Origin: Microbacterium allomyrinae
Lineage (GTDB): Bacteria; Actinomycetota; Actinomycetes; Actinomycetales; Microbacteriaceae
Length of the DNA stretch: 64,000 bases
Direction: 5' to 3'
NCBI RefSeq assembly: GCF_020682705.1
Contig: NZ_JAGTTN010000003.1
Location: 1 to 64,000, forward strand
Of the stretch, positions 24,149 to 32,395 are shown in pieces. Numbering within the stretch: the first letter of the stretch is position 1; every line of letters begins with the position of its first letter. A program made the position numbers and the translations under genes. The notes under the pieces were generated by a model. It saw nothing but the letters and a program-made list of their open reading frames with translations, was not told where the DNA came from and made no database searches.

Positions 24149-25216
24149 TCAGTCTCCCAAGGTTCGCGGGTCGATGATCCCGAGGATCACGTCGATGACG
24201 AGCGTGATGACGAGCGAGATCACGCCGATGACGAAGACCGCCGCACGGATCACGGGATAGTCCTTGTCGATCGATATGGCCTGCACGATGACGCCTCCCA
24301 GCCCCGGCCAGGCGAACACCGCCTCCGTGATCAGTGCCGACCCCAGCAGCGCCGTGAGGATGATGCCCGACAGGGTGAGTGCGGTCGTGAGCAGATTCGG
24401 AAGCATGTGCTTCGCATAGAGGGCGAGCGAGGGGAGCCGCCAGCCGCGGGCGGTGCGCATGTAGTCCTGCTCGAGGATCACCGCCGCCTCGCGCCGCACC
24501 ACGCGGGCCACCGCACAGGCCCCGCCGAGCGTCAAGGAGAGCACCGGCAGTATCGCGGCCTGGCTGAGGTCGTACGCCTGCGAGTACGCCGGCGGGAGTG
24601 CGCGGAGCCAGACCGCGAAGATGACGACGAGGGCCGTCGCCTGCACGTAGACCGGCACCGAGGAGATGAACCCGGTCACGACGTTGAACGACGTGCCGAG
24701 GAAGCGGCGGCGGTCTGCGCGCGTCGCCACGCCGACCGCCATGCCCACGGCGATGCCCACCACGAGGAGCAGCAGAACCGCGGGGATGGTGATGGCGAGG
24801 GTGTAGGGCACGGCCGCCATCACGACGTCGAGCGCGGGGACGCGGAACCGGTAGGAGTCGCCGAAGTCGCCCTGGATCACGCCCATCATGTAGTTCGCGA
24901 ACTGGACCGGGATCGGCTGGTCGAGGCCGAGCTGCGTGCGCACCATCTCGACCTGGTCGAGCGTGGCATTCTCTCCCGCGATCGCGGTGGCCGGATCCCC
25001 GGGGATCAGCTGCACGATCAGGAAGGTCACCACCACGAGCAGAGTGACGTTGACGATGAGCCCCGCGGCCCGGCGCAGCAGGAACCGGCGCCAGGCTCCG
25101 GCCAGGGAGGCGGCACGGGGTCCGCCTCCCGGGTCCGGGATGTCGGGGCCGTCGGCGGGGATGGGCGGGCCGCCCGGGCCGGTCGGCATGGAGGTCACGA
25201 TGGGGATGATGCTCAT
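24149..25216 (-). CDS. ABC importer permease (DppB type)
   Basis: A 355-residue permease with about 40 Gly/Pro-rich N-terminal residues before the first helix. The DppB hallmarks are VQLIPGDPATAI after helix 1 and the conserved TARGWRLPSLALYAKHMLPN coupling segment near residue 255. Helices around the ALLGSALITEAVFAWPGLG motif follow. It forms the translocation pore with the permease half of the fusion protein. The gene lies 43 bp after the binding-protein gene in the same operon. Confidence 0.93.
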   Translation of the reverse strand: MSIIPIVTSMPTGPGGPPIPADGPDIPDPGGGPRAASLAGAWRRFLLRRAAGLIVNVTLLVVVTFLIVQLIPGDPATAIAGENATLDQVEMVRTQLGLDQPIPVQFANYMMGVIQGDFGDSYRFRVPALDVVMAAVPYTLAITIPAVLLLLVVGIAVGMAVGVATRADRRRFLGTSFNVVTGFISSVPVYVQATALVVIFAVWLRALPPAYSQAYDLSQAAILPVLSLTLGGACAVARVVRREAAVILEQDYMRTARGWRLPSLALYAKHMLPNLLTTALTLSGIILTALLGSALITEAVFAWPGLGGVIVQAISIDKDYPVIRAAVFVIGVISLVITLVIDVILGIIDPRTLGD

Positions 25217-25259
25217 GTTCGAGTCTCCTGTCTGTTCCGGCCCGGGCAGCTGGTCACGG

Positions 25260-26828
25260 TCAGCCCGTGATTCGCACCGCCGACGGGTCCCAGTATCCGT
25301 TGAACACGTATGCGGCGAAGCCGGGACGGGTCACGTACCGGTGCGTGTCCGTGATGAGGGGCATCATGTCGACCCGCTCGAGGATCGTCTCCTGAGCCGA
25401 CTCGAAGGCCGCGCACTGCTCGTCGGCATCGGCCGACTCCATCGCCTCGGCGAAGAAGGCGGCGCCCTCGGCGTTGTCCGCGCCGACCACGTTGGTGCCG
25501 CCCTGCGGATAGGTTGCGCCGAGGTAGCGGGCGATCGACAGGTGGATCAGGCCGGGGCCGGCGTTCTCCGCGGCGACCGCGACATCCCAGTTCTGCGGCT
25601 CGGTGCGCATCTGCGACGACCAGTCGGCGGGATCCGGAGCGGACACCTCGACCGTGGCGCCGGCGGCGCGGAGAGACTCCGCGAGGTAGTCGGCCGCGGG
25701 ATCCCAGTTGCTCATGATGAGGAGCCGGATGGTCTGGCCCGCCAGCTCGGCGGACGCCGCCTCCGGATCGAAGCTCTGCAGCAGCGAGGGATCCTCGAGC
25801 GCGCACGAGTACCCGGCCGAATTGACGGTGTACTGCGTCTCACCGAGTCCGTCCAGGCCCGCATCGTTGAACCCCTGCGGATCGATCGCCTGTGCGACGG
25901 CGGTGCGAAGCTCCTGGTTGCCCTCGAAGATCGACCCCGAACCGGGAGTCTGGTTGAACACGAGGTTGTACGCCGAGCTGGCGAACGTCACCGTGCTGAA
26001 GCCGTCCTCGTCGGCGAATCGCAGGGCGTTCGAGTCGTAGAAGCGCGCACCGTCGATGCCGCCGGACTCGAGCAGGTTCGCGCTCGTGTTGCCGTCGGGC
26101 TGCACGGTGTAGTTGAGGGTCTTCGCAGGGGTGCCTTCGACGCTCGTCCATGCCGGCCATGCGTCGTAGTCGTCGCGCAGGGTGAAGCTCACACTGACGC
26201 CGGGCTGCTGTTCGGTGAGCGTGTAGGGGCCCGAGAACGCGCCTTCGACGCTTCCGGCGGCCAGGCCTTCCGGGTCCTCGATCCCGGCAGGGCAGATCAC
26301 GCCGAGACCCGGCTGCGAGACTCCGCCGAGCAGCTGCGAGTACGGCTCGCTGAGGGCGATCTGAAGTGTCCCCGCCTCGTCGTCGGCGGTGAAGGTGGGC
26401 GATCCCGAGCCGAAGGCCTGGTTCTTCCAGGTCACGGCGGCGGCATCCTCGAGCCCGACGAGGTACTCGAACGACCCCGCGACGATGCTCGGCGTGATCG
26501 GTGTACCGTCGGCGCAGGTGGCGTCATCGCGCAGTGTGAAGGTGTAGTCGGACGAGGACGCGGACTCCCACTCCGTCGCGAGGCCTCCGATGAGGCCGTC
26601 CTCCCCTGCGCGCAGCAGCGTGTCGAACCCGAGCCGCGCGTTCTGCAGGTCGGAGGTCGCCGAGGCCAGAGCCGGGTTGAACGTCGCCGGCGCGTACCAG
26701 AGCTCGAGATTGATGGTGTCGGTCTCTGCAGCCGGGGCTTCGTCGGCGTTGCTCGCGGCACAGCCCACGAGTGCCATGCCGGCGACCACGACGAGCGCGG
26801 TTGCGGCGAGCGATTTCTTGTTGCGCAT
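25260..26828 (-). CDS. Substrate-binding lipoprotein, SBP_bac_5 (peptide/nickel type)
   Basis: A 522-residue extracytoplasmic solute receptor, first gene of the importer operon. The signal peptide starts MRNKKSL and ends in the lipobox VALVGCA-like segment near residue 22 (Cys in LVGCAAS). The mature protein has the family-5 layout, with a WESASSSDYTFTLRDDA strand early on. The family binds peptides, opines, glutathione, nickel chelates and other compounds, so the ligand cannot be read from sequence. ATG 26828 is preferred over 26834 because AAAGGA then has proper spacing. Operator F lies about 110 bp upstream. Confidence 0.92.
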   Translation of the reverse strand: MRNKKSLAATALVVVAGMALVGCAASNADEAPAAETDTINLELWYAPATFNPALASATSDLQNARLGFDTLLRAGEDGLIGGLATEWESASSSDYTFTLRDDATCADGTPITPSIVAGSFEYLVGLEDAAAVTWKNQAFGSGSPTFTADDEAGTLQIALSEPYSQLLGGVSQPGLGVICPAGIEDPEGLAAGSVEGAFSGPYTLTEQQPGVSVSFTLRDDYDAWPAWTSVEGTPAKTLNYTVQPDGNTSANLLESGGIDGARFYDSNALRFADEDGFSTVTFASSAYNLVFNQTPGSGSIFEGNQELRTAVAQAIDPQGFNDAGLDGLGETQYTVNSAGYSCALEDPSLLQSFDPEAASAELAGQTIRLLIMSNWDPAADYLAESLRAAGATVEVSAPDPADWSSQMRTEPQNWDVAVAAENAGPGLIHLSIARYLGATYPQGGTNVVGADNAEGAAFFAEAMESADADEQCAAFESAQETILERVDMMPLITDTHRYVTRPGFAAYVFNGYWDPSAVRITG

Positions 26829-26934
26829 GCTCATTCCTTTCAGGACTTCGATGACTTTGGTGCGTCGGCGTCGGGTCGGCGCCGGTCGGGAGCAGGGAGC
26901 GGGTGACGCTGCTCACGAAGGTCGGATGGTGCGT

Positions 26935-26961
26935 GGATCCAATCTAACGAGTTACGCATCC
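26935..26961. promoter_or_regulatory. Island operator F
   Basis: Half-sites GGATCC (26935-26940) and GCATCC (26956-26961), starts 21 bp apart, both followed by AATC. It lies upstream of the minus-strand binding-protein gene and is its likely control point. Confidence 0.68.
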
Positions 26962-27124
26962 AATCTTGTTTCTTTTGGGTTACATTCCGCGGCGAGACCC
27001 CCGCGAAGCGGGCCGACGAAGCGGTCGCCACGCCCGCGCGGGCATGGCGAAGCCCTGTGGGATCGCCCGCGGGCGCAGCGAGTCGCGAACGAACTGCGAA
27101 TCGACCGCGCGAGGCGGGATTCAC

Positions 27125-27183
27125 GAGCGTCCCGACCGCCGAGAGCCGGCGGGCACGAGTGCATACGAGCAATCGGGACGCTC
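27125..27183. repeat. Inverted repeat between operators F and G
   Basis: Arms of 11 bp (27125-27135 and 27173-27183) match perfectly, with 37 bases between them containing further short pairings. It may fold in RNA as a terminator or part of a structured transcript. Confidence 0.5.
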
Positions 27184-27194
27184 CTTCGCGTTGA

Positions 27195-27232
27195 GGATCC
27201 ATCATGGATCCAATCTATTCTCTTATGGATCC
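27195..27232. promoter_or_regulatory. Island operator G, three half-sites
   Basis: GGATCC at 27195-27200, 27206-27211 and 27227-27232, starts 11 and 21 bp apart, the same geometry as operator E. The nearest gene on the right reads toward it, so the promoter it controls is unclear. Confidence 0.65.
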
Positions 27233-27266
27233 GTTTGAATGTCGAGAGTGTTTCCGCAGCGTTTCG

Positions 27267-27893
27267 TCACACCGGGAATCCGACGACCACTTCCTGGACC
27301 CATGACATCGCTTCCGCGTCGGCGGCGACATTCGATCCCGTGACGTTCGGCGACTCATCGCCGGGAGCCAGGCGCACGTCGCCGACCACTCCGTCGAAGG
27401 GCAGTTCGGGCCGAACGCCGTCGAACAGTGACCGACAGCCCCACAGCAGCGGACCGCGTGAGGCGATACCGGGCACCCCGACCCGGACGCCCGCCGTATC
27501 CACCTCGGTGCCGGCCGGCCCGGAAGCGGGCTGCACGCTCACCTCGAGCCTCCCCGGTCCGCCTGGAATGCGCGCGACGACCCGGTAGCGCCGGTCCGCG
27601 TCGAGTCGGTTCGCCGAGGTGACGGCGACGGGGCCGTGCCGCGTGCCGACGACGAGCGACACCCGGCCCGACGGGTCGAGCCCGAGCGACCAGCCGGCCG
27701 CGTGCTCCGCGCACGCCAGCGCCACCTGGGCGCCTCGCGAGGCATCCCCCGGATGCCTCGCGGAGAGCACGAGGGAGACGGTCAGCCCCGCCGTCCCCAG
27801 CGCCGGCACGCGATCGATCCGCACATAGGTGGGCTGGGTGGGTTCCGATACGATCCGCGGCCGGGACATCTGCTGCATCGCCGTCTTCTCCAT
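27267..27893 (-). CDS. LamG/concanavalin-like domain protein, unknown function
   Basis: A protein of about 208 residues with no export signal. The pattern of beta strands (YVRIDRVPALG, TVSLVLSAR, GWSLGLDPSGRVSLVVG, DRRYRVVARI, GRLEVSVQP, ELPFDGVVGDVRLA) fits a jelly-roll LamG-type domain. Similar domains are fused to the large subunit of N,N-dimethylformamidase-like enzymes; here the domain stands alone and no catalytic part follows. It may be a free lectin-like domain or the remnant of a larger gene. ATG 27893 is chosen for its GGGGAG ribosome binding site; ATG 27920 is an alternative. Operator H lies upstream. Confidence 0.6.
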   Translation of the reverse strand: MEKTAMQQMSRPRIVSEPTQPTYVRIDRVPALGTAGLTVSLVLSARHPGDASRGAQVALACAEHAAGWSLGLDPSGRVSLVVGTRHGPVAVTSANRLDADRRYRVVARIPGGPGRLEVSVQPASGPAGTEVDTAGVRVGVPGIASRGPLLWGCRSLFDGVRPELPFDGVVGDVRLAPGDESPNVTGSNVAADAEAMSWVQEVVVGFPV

Positions 27894-27951
27894 CGCGCTC
27901 CCCCATGATCGGATCGACATGATCGACGATCGATCGCCTGATTCTCGGTTT

Positions 27952-27998
27952 GGATACAAACTGTTGTTAATGCATCCAATTCTATTCGTAACGGATCC
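27952..27998. promoter_or_regulatory. Island operator H, three half-sites
   Basis: GGATAC (27952-27957), GCATCC (27972-27977) and GGATCC (27993-27998), starts 20 and 21 bp apart, in the AT-rich gap between the LamG-like gene (leftward) and ridA-like gene (rightward). It could serve both. Confidence 0.68.
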
Positions 27999-28046
27999 GC
28001 GAAGATAGGCTGATCCCCCACCCACTCCGACAGAGGACAGGACGTC

Positions 28047-28544
28047 ATGTCGACACCGGAACAGCGCGCCCGCGAGCTCGGACTCGAGATCCCCGACTAC
28101 ACCGACCCGCCGTACGGCGGCCGCTACGGAAGCGGGCTCAAGGCATTCCACCGCACCGGCGATCTCGTCGAGCTCAGCGGGATCACGCCCGAGGACCGGG
28201 CAGGCACCCGACTCCATCCCGGAGTCGTGGGCGCCGACATCAGCGTGGCGCAGGCGCGCGAGGCCGCCGTCCTCACCGCGACGCAGGCTCTCGGGCTGAT
28301 CCGTCTCGCCGTCGGATCGCTCGACAACGTCGCCGGGCTCTCGCGCGCGCTCTGCTTCATGCGGACTTCACCGGAGTTCGACCGGCTGCACGAGGTCGCC
28401 GCCGGTGCCACCGAGCTGTTCCTCGACGTCTTCGGACCCGAGGTCGGATCGGTGGGCCGCGCATCGGTCGGGGTCACCAGTCTCTCGCGCCACAACTGCT
28501 TCGAGCTGTGGCTGAGCTTCGAGGCCGTTCCCGCCGGCACCTGA
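28047..28544 (+). CDS. RidA/YjgF-family protein
   Basis: A 165-residue Rid-family protein with the usual trimer-forming core. It includes a DLVELSGITPED strand, a long helix with AREAAVLTATQALGLI, and the substrate-binding Arg in VGRASVGVTSL. RidA proteins hydrolyse reactive enamine/imine intermediates, which arise from PLP enzymes and amine oxidases. The island encodes both kinds, so a clean-up role fits; RutC-like aminoacrylate hydrolysis is an alternative. The SD is AGAGGA. It is the last rightward gene before a strong terminator. Confidence 0.9.
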   Translation: MSTPEQRARELGLEIPDYTDPPYGGRYGSGLKAFHRTGDLVELSGITPEDRAGTRLHPGVVGADISVAQAREAAVLTATQALGLIRLAVGSLDNVAGLSRALCFMRTSPEFDRLHEVAAGATELFLDVFGPEVGSVGRASVGVTSLSRHNCFELWLSFEAVPAGT

Positions 28545-28564
28545 GTTCGCGATCTCATGCGCAC

Positions 28565-28603
28565 GCCGCCCGCCGCCGATCAGCACGATCGGCGGCGGGC
28601 GGC
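28565..28603. terminator. Strong bidirectional hairpin terminator
   Basis: A perfect 17-bp stem (28565-28581 with 28587-28603) with a 5-base AGCAC loop, between the convergent RidA and amidase genes. It ends the nine-gene operon on the minus strand. Confidence 0.88.
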
Positions 28604-28623
28604 GGCGGGCGGCGGCGCGTGGA

Positions 28624-30045
28624 CTAGGACTGCGGGTGGCGCGCGGTGAGCCCGAGCACCCGTTCGAATCCGGCGGTGTGCGAGAGCAGCTCGAACTCAC
28701 CGCGATTGCGGCCGACCACCTGCATGCCGACCGGAAGCCCGCCGCTGAAGCCGGCGGGGGTGACCACGACCGGGTGCGCCGTCACCGTGATGCGGTTGGC
28801 GAGCATCTGCCAGCGGAAGTAGCGGTCGTATTCGACGTCGCCGACCCGGCGCACCCACTCGTCTTCGGCCGGCGGGGCGACCACGGGCGTGGCCGGGGTG
28901 ACGATGACGTCGACGTCGTCGAACAGACGCTCGGTGCGGCGGTAGACCTCGGTGCGGACGGCGAGCGCGTCGGCGAGATCGGATGCCGTCACCCGCTCGC
29001 CCTGGCGGATGTTGCGCAGCAGGTCCGGGCGCAGGCGTTCGGGGTGAGCTTCCGCTTCGCCGCGATACGACGCGTAGAAGTTGAACATCTCGATGGTCTC
29101 CCATGCCCGCTCGGCCCCGGAGAGCGCCTCATCGAGGTCGAGATCGACCACCTCGTAACCGGCGGAGACGAGCGCGGCACGGGCGTCGCGCAGCACGGCT
29201 GCGACTTCCGTGCTGATCGGCACGCCGGCGGCATCCGGATTCCAGCCGACCCGTACTCCGCGCGGCCCGTCGGCGGCCACGTCGGCGAAGTGCGAGGCGT
29301 CCTCGGCGATCGACATGGGCGCCATCGGGTCGGCACCGGCCATACCCGCCAGCAGCAGCGCGACGTCGTCGCTGGAGCGGGCCATCGGGCCCAGCACGCC
29401 GTGCGCGGTCCACCCGTTGCCGAGGCGACCACTCGCCACGCGGCCGGGCGTCGGCCGCATTCCGACGACGTTGCAGAACGAGGCCGGGTAGCGCAGGCTC
29501 CCGCCGCTGTCCGAGCCGTCCGCGATCGGGAGCATGCCGGCGGCCAGCGCCGCCCCCGCTCCGCCGCTCGACCCGCCGGCGTGCCTCGAGAGGTCCCACG
29601 GGTTGCGGCACACGTCGTGCACCGCGCTGAAGGTGAGCGTGCCCAGACCGCCCTCGGGGGTGTTGGTCTTGCCGATGATGATCGCGCCGTTGCGCCGCAT
29701 GCGCCCGACCACCATCGCGTCAGCGGTCGCGGGAGCAGCGTCGGCGTACACCGCCGAGCCGTGGGTGGTGGGCAGCCCTTCGACGTCGAGCAGGTCCTTC
29801 ACCGCAGTGGGCAGACCGTGCAGCACGCCCACCTCGTCCCCGCGGGCGACCGCGGCATCGGCCTCGCGCGCTGCGGCGAGCGCAGCCGATTCCGGGATCA
29901 TCGACACGATCGCGCGCAACCGCGGATTGGCTTCCTCGATCCGGGCAAGATGCGCGCGCATGACCTCCTCGGCGGAGATCTCGCGGGAGCGGATGCCGTC
30001 GGCGAGCGCGCGTGCGCTCCACCAGTGCAGCGGCGTGTTGGTCAC
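28624..30045 (-). CDS. Amidase-signature-family amidase
   Basis: A 473-residue amidase with the Ser-Ser-Lys triad: Lys in TAVKDLLD near residue 82, cis-Ser in GGSSGGAGAA near residue 157 and nucleophile Ser in GSDSGGSLR near residue 181. It hydrolyses a carboxamide to acid and ammonia or amine. It is the last gene of a nine-gene operon starting at the Rieske oxygenase; its GTG overlaps the previous TGA (GTGA). The substrate may be a gamma-glutamyl or aryl amide intermediate, which is inference from context. Confidence 0.93.
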   Translation of the reverse strand: MTNTPLHWWSARALADGIRSREISAEEVMRAHLARIEEANPRLRAIVSMIPESAALAAAREADAAVARGDEVGVLHGLPTAVKDLLDVEGLPTTHGSAVYADAAPATADAMVVGRMRRNGAIIIGKTNTPEGGLGTLTFSAVHDVCRNPWDLSRHAGGSSGGAGAALAAGMLPIADGSDSGGSLRYPASFCNVVGMRPTPGRVASGRLGNGWTAHGVLGPMARSSDDVALLLAGMAGADPMAPMSIAEDASHFADVAADGPRGVRVGWNPDAAGVPISTEVAAVLRDARAALVSAGYEVVDLDLDEALSGAERAWETIEMFNFYASYRGEAEAHPERLRPDLLRNIRQGERVTASDLADALAVRTEVYRRTERLFDDVDVIVTPATPVVAPPAEDEWVRRVGDVEYDRYFRWQMLANRITVTAHPVVVTPAGFSGGLPVGMQVVGRNRGEFELLSHTAGFERVLGLTARHPQS

Positions 30046-31061
30046 GAGATGTACTCCGTTCGGTCGAGGAGCTCGGCAGGGGTCCGCACGAGCATGGTGT
30101 GGAGGCGCTCGTCCGAGACGCCGAGACGATGCAGCGCCGGTGCGACGCGCTTCACCACGTGCCCGTAGCCCATGCCTCCGTGCCGCGAGAGCTGCCCCTT
30201 CGTCCACACCGAGCACGACAGCGTGACCGCGGCGTTCGGGCGGTCGTCGAGGAGGCGGGTCAGGAAGTCGAGCCGCTCGGTGTCGGTCGCATCGCGGGCG
30301 CGGTCGGCGAAGTGGTGCTCGCTGCCGAAGGCGAACTCCACGACGGCGCCGGTGTCGCTCACGTCGCGGACGTAGTCGTCGTCGAGCACCTTGTCCATGT
30401 TGCAGAACAGGATGCGTGACGCCGGCAGTCCCTGTCCGGTCAGGATCTCGGCGACCTCCGGCCCGCGCCGCGCGGCGCCGTCGAGTCGGATGGACACCGC
30501 GGCCCCCGCCTCCGCGGCGGCGCGCGCCGCGGCACGCAGTGCACGCCGCTCCGCGGGGGTGATCTCGGCGCTGGTGCCCATGAGCCCGAGAAGGCCCGCC
30601 CGGAAGCCGGTGCCCGGGACCTCCTCGGTGAGCGCGCGCGTGAAGGCGCGCTCGACGTCCGCTTCGGCGAGATCCCGCCAGGGCGCCGGCAGGGTCTTGT
30701 CGATGTAGGTGCCGTAGGCGGCGACGATCCGCACGCCGCTGGCGCGCGAGATATCGGCGAGCCGCGCATGCGACGGACCCATGCCCCACGACGTCGCCTC
30801 GACGATGGTGCCCAGTCCCGCCTGCGCTGCCCCCGAGAGCTCGGCGACCGCGTCGGGCTCGCTGTCAAGGGTCAGGTTGTCGGCCAGCGACATCCAGCTC
30901 CACCGCAGGTCGCCGAGGATCTCGGGCCGGATCGGCCCCTCCAGGGCGGCGCCCTCGCGCGTGGGGCGCAGCAGATGCCGCGAGTCGGTGAGCACGTGCT
31001 CGTTCGTGGACACCACGCCCAGCTCCTCGGGCGCGACCGGGCCGAGCACCGTCTCGATCAC
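30042..31061 (-). CDS. Phosphotriesterase-fold protein lacking metal ligands
   Basis: A 339-residue protein that aligns along its length with the phosphotriesterase/PHP family TIM barrels. Nearly every metal ligand is changed. HxH after strand 1 reads STNEHVL; the Glu/Lys of the GEIG motif is Leu (GLLGLMGTS); the strand-5 His is Arg (VSIRLDG); the strand-6 GHLD is CNMD; the strand-8 SHD is SCS (TLSCSVWTKGQL). The surrounding scaffold is kept, for example HGGMGYGHVV. It cannot bind the usual binuclear center, so a new activity or a non-catalytic role is likely. It overlaps both neighbours by four bases. Confidence 0.85.
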   Translation of the reverse strand: MIETVLGPVAPEELGVVSTNEHVLTDSRHLLRPTREGAALEGPIRPEILGDLRWSWMSLADNLTLDSEPDAVAELSGAAQAGLGTIVEATSWGMGPSHARLADISRASGVRIVAAYGTYIDKTLPAPWRDLAEADVERAFTRALTEEVPGTGFRAGLLGLMGTSAEITPAERRALRAAARAAAEAGAAVSIRLDGAARRGPEVAEILTGQGLPASRILFCNMDKVLDDDYVRDVSDTGAVVEFAFGSEHHFADRARDATDTERLDFLTRLLDDRPNAAVTLSCSVWTKGQLSRHGGMGYGHVVKRVAPALHRLGVSDERLHTMLVRTPAELLDRTEYIS

Positions 31062-32395
31062 GAGTCGCCTCCGTGCACCGTGCGGCCGCCGACGTCGGTG
31101 CGTCGTACCGCGAGCGTCCGCAGGTCGTCGGTCGCGACCGTCCGGGGGTCGTCCGACCACAGTGCCCAGTCCGCCAGCATGCCGACGCGGATCGCACCAC
31201 GATCCCGCTCGGCGAGGCTCGCATACGCGGCGCCGGTGGTGTAGCCCGCCAGCGCCTCCTCGATCGTGATGGCTTCGGCCATGCTCAACGGCTCGTCCTC
31301 TCCGGCGATGCGCCGTGTGATGGTCTGCCACATGAGGTGGCGCGGGTCGAAGGCGAAGAACGGGCCGTCCGAGCCGAGCGCGAGCACGGCGCCGGCGTCG
31401 AGCCACGAGCGCACGGGATTGGCGCTCTCGGCGCGGTCCCCCAGCTTGGCGCGCAGACCCGCCCCGTTGTGCCAGATGATCGACGGCTGCAGCGAGGCGA
31501 TCGTCCCGATCTCCGCGAGAGCCCGGATCGCGGCGTCTCCCGGCTCGAGGTAGGCGTGGATCGCCTGGAACCGCCGCGCGGCGACCGCGTCGCCCGCCGT
31601 GGCGTAGGCGCGGGCCAGCAGCGCGACCGCGCCGCCACCGACGGCGTGCGTGCCGACGCCCCAGCCGTGCGCGCCGCACCACTCGACGAGGCGCGTGAAG
31701 TCGTCGTCCGAGAGGCGCTGCAGTCCGGTGTAGCCGCTGTCGTCCCACGGCTGCTCCAGCAGCGCCTGGCCCTTGAGCGCCTCGCCGTCGGCGTACACCT
31801 TGATGGGGCCGATGCGCAGCATGTCGTCGCCGAAGCCGGTCGAGACGCCGGTGCCGTCGAGATGCTCGATCGCGGCGTCGACGTCGGGGAAGCGGGGCGT
31901 CCCGATGTCGAGGAACGGCATCGCGACGGTGCGCATCGTCAGCAGTCCGCGCCGATGCGCCTCCTGGTATCCGCGCATCTCGTCGATCGTCACAGCGGGG
32001 TCGATGACGCCGGTGATGCCGAGCGAGTGCAGCAGCGGCTGGACTCGCTCGAGCGCGCGGATCCGGTCCTCGAACGGCGGGTCCTCGGGCCCGTCATCGT
32101 GGAAGCTGTCCCGCATGCGCTGCATATAGGTGTCGACGTCGTCTTCGTCCGAGACGTAGTCGAGCGCCTTGAGCCCCGCGCGCTCCATGTGCATGTGCGC
32201 GTCGATGAGTCCGGGCAGCACGACGCCGTCGAGCTCCTCGAGGCCGGCATCCGGAACTGCGGTGCGCACGGCGTCCACCGTGCCCACCGCGACGATGCGC
32301 CCGCCGTGCACGGCGAACGCCTCGGCGTCGGGCGCGGCGGCATCCATCGTCACGATCGGTGCGACGTACACGGTCGCCGGCGCAACGGCGCTCAT
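31058..32395 (-). CDS. Amidohydrolase_3 (YtcJ-like) metal hydrolase
   Basis: A 445-residue amidohydrolase of the YtcJ/NfdA group. HxH lies in LIDAHMHMER near residue 65, Lys in PIKVYADGEAL near residue 200, His in GTHAVGGGA and IHAYLEPG, and Asp in ALGSDGPFF. Members cleave N-formyl or cyclic amides. It is mid-operon, with ATGA overlap to the gamma-glutamyltransferase gene upstream and GTGA overlap to the phosphotriesterase-like gene downstream. A place in breakdown of an amide intermediate is likely; substrate unknown. Confidence 0.91.
   Translation of the reverse strand: MSAVAPATVYVAPIVTMDAAAPDAEAFAVHGGRIVAVGTVDAVRTAVPDAGLEELDGVVLPGLIDAHMHMERAGLKALDYVSDEDDVDTYMQRMRDSFHDDGPEDPPFEDRIRALERVQPLLHSLGITGVIDPAVTIDEMRGYQEAHRRGLLTMRTVAMPFLDIGTPRFPDVDAAIEHLDGTGVSTGFGDDMLRIGPIKVYADGEALKGQALLEQPWDDSGYTGLQRLSDDDFTRLVEWCGAHGWGVGTHAVGGGAVALLARAYATAGDAVAARRFQAIHAYLEPGDAAIRALAEIGTIASLQPSIIWHNGAGLRAKLGDRAESANPVRSWLDAGAVLALGSDGPFFAFDPRHLMWQTITRRIAGEDEPLSMAEAITIEEALAGYTTGAAYASLAERDRGAIRVGMLADWALWSDDPRTVATDDLRTLAVRRTDVGGRTVHGGDS

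Larger units (their letters stand above)
26829..27266. other. Long intergenic region with two operators and hairpins, no gene seen
   Basis: This gap of about 430 bp contains operators F and G, separated by about 230 bp of GC-rich DNA without a convincing frame. Between them are two 12-bp palindromes (27032-27043, 27064-27075) and an 11-bp inverted repeat, GAGCGTCCCGA at 27125-27135 with its complement at 27173-27183. It could be a structured leader, a small RNA or the remnant of a lost gene. Confidence 0.6.
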
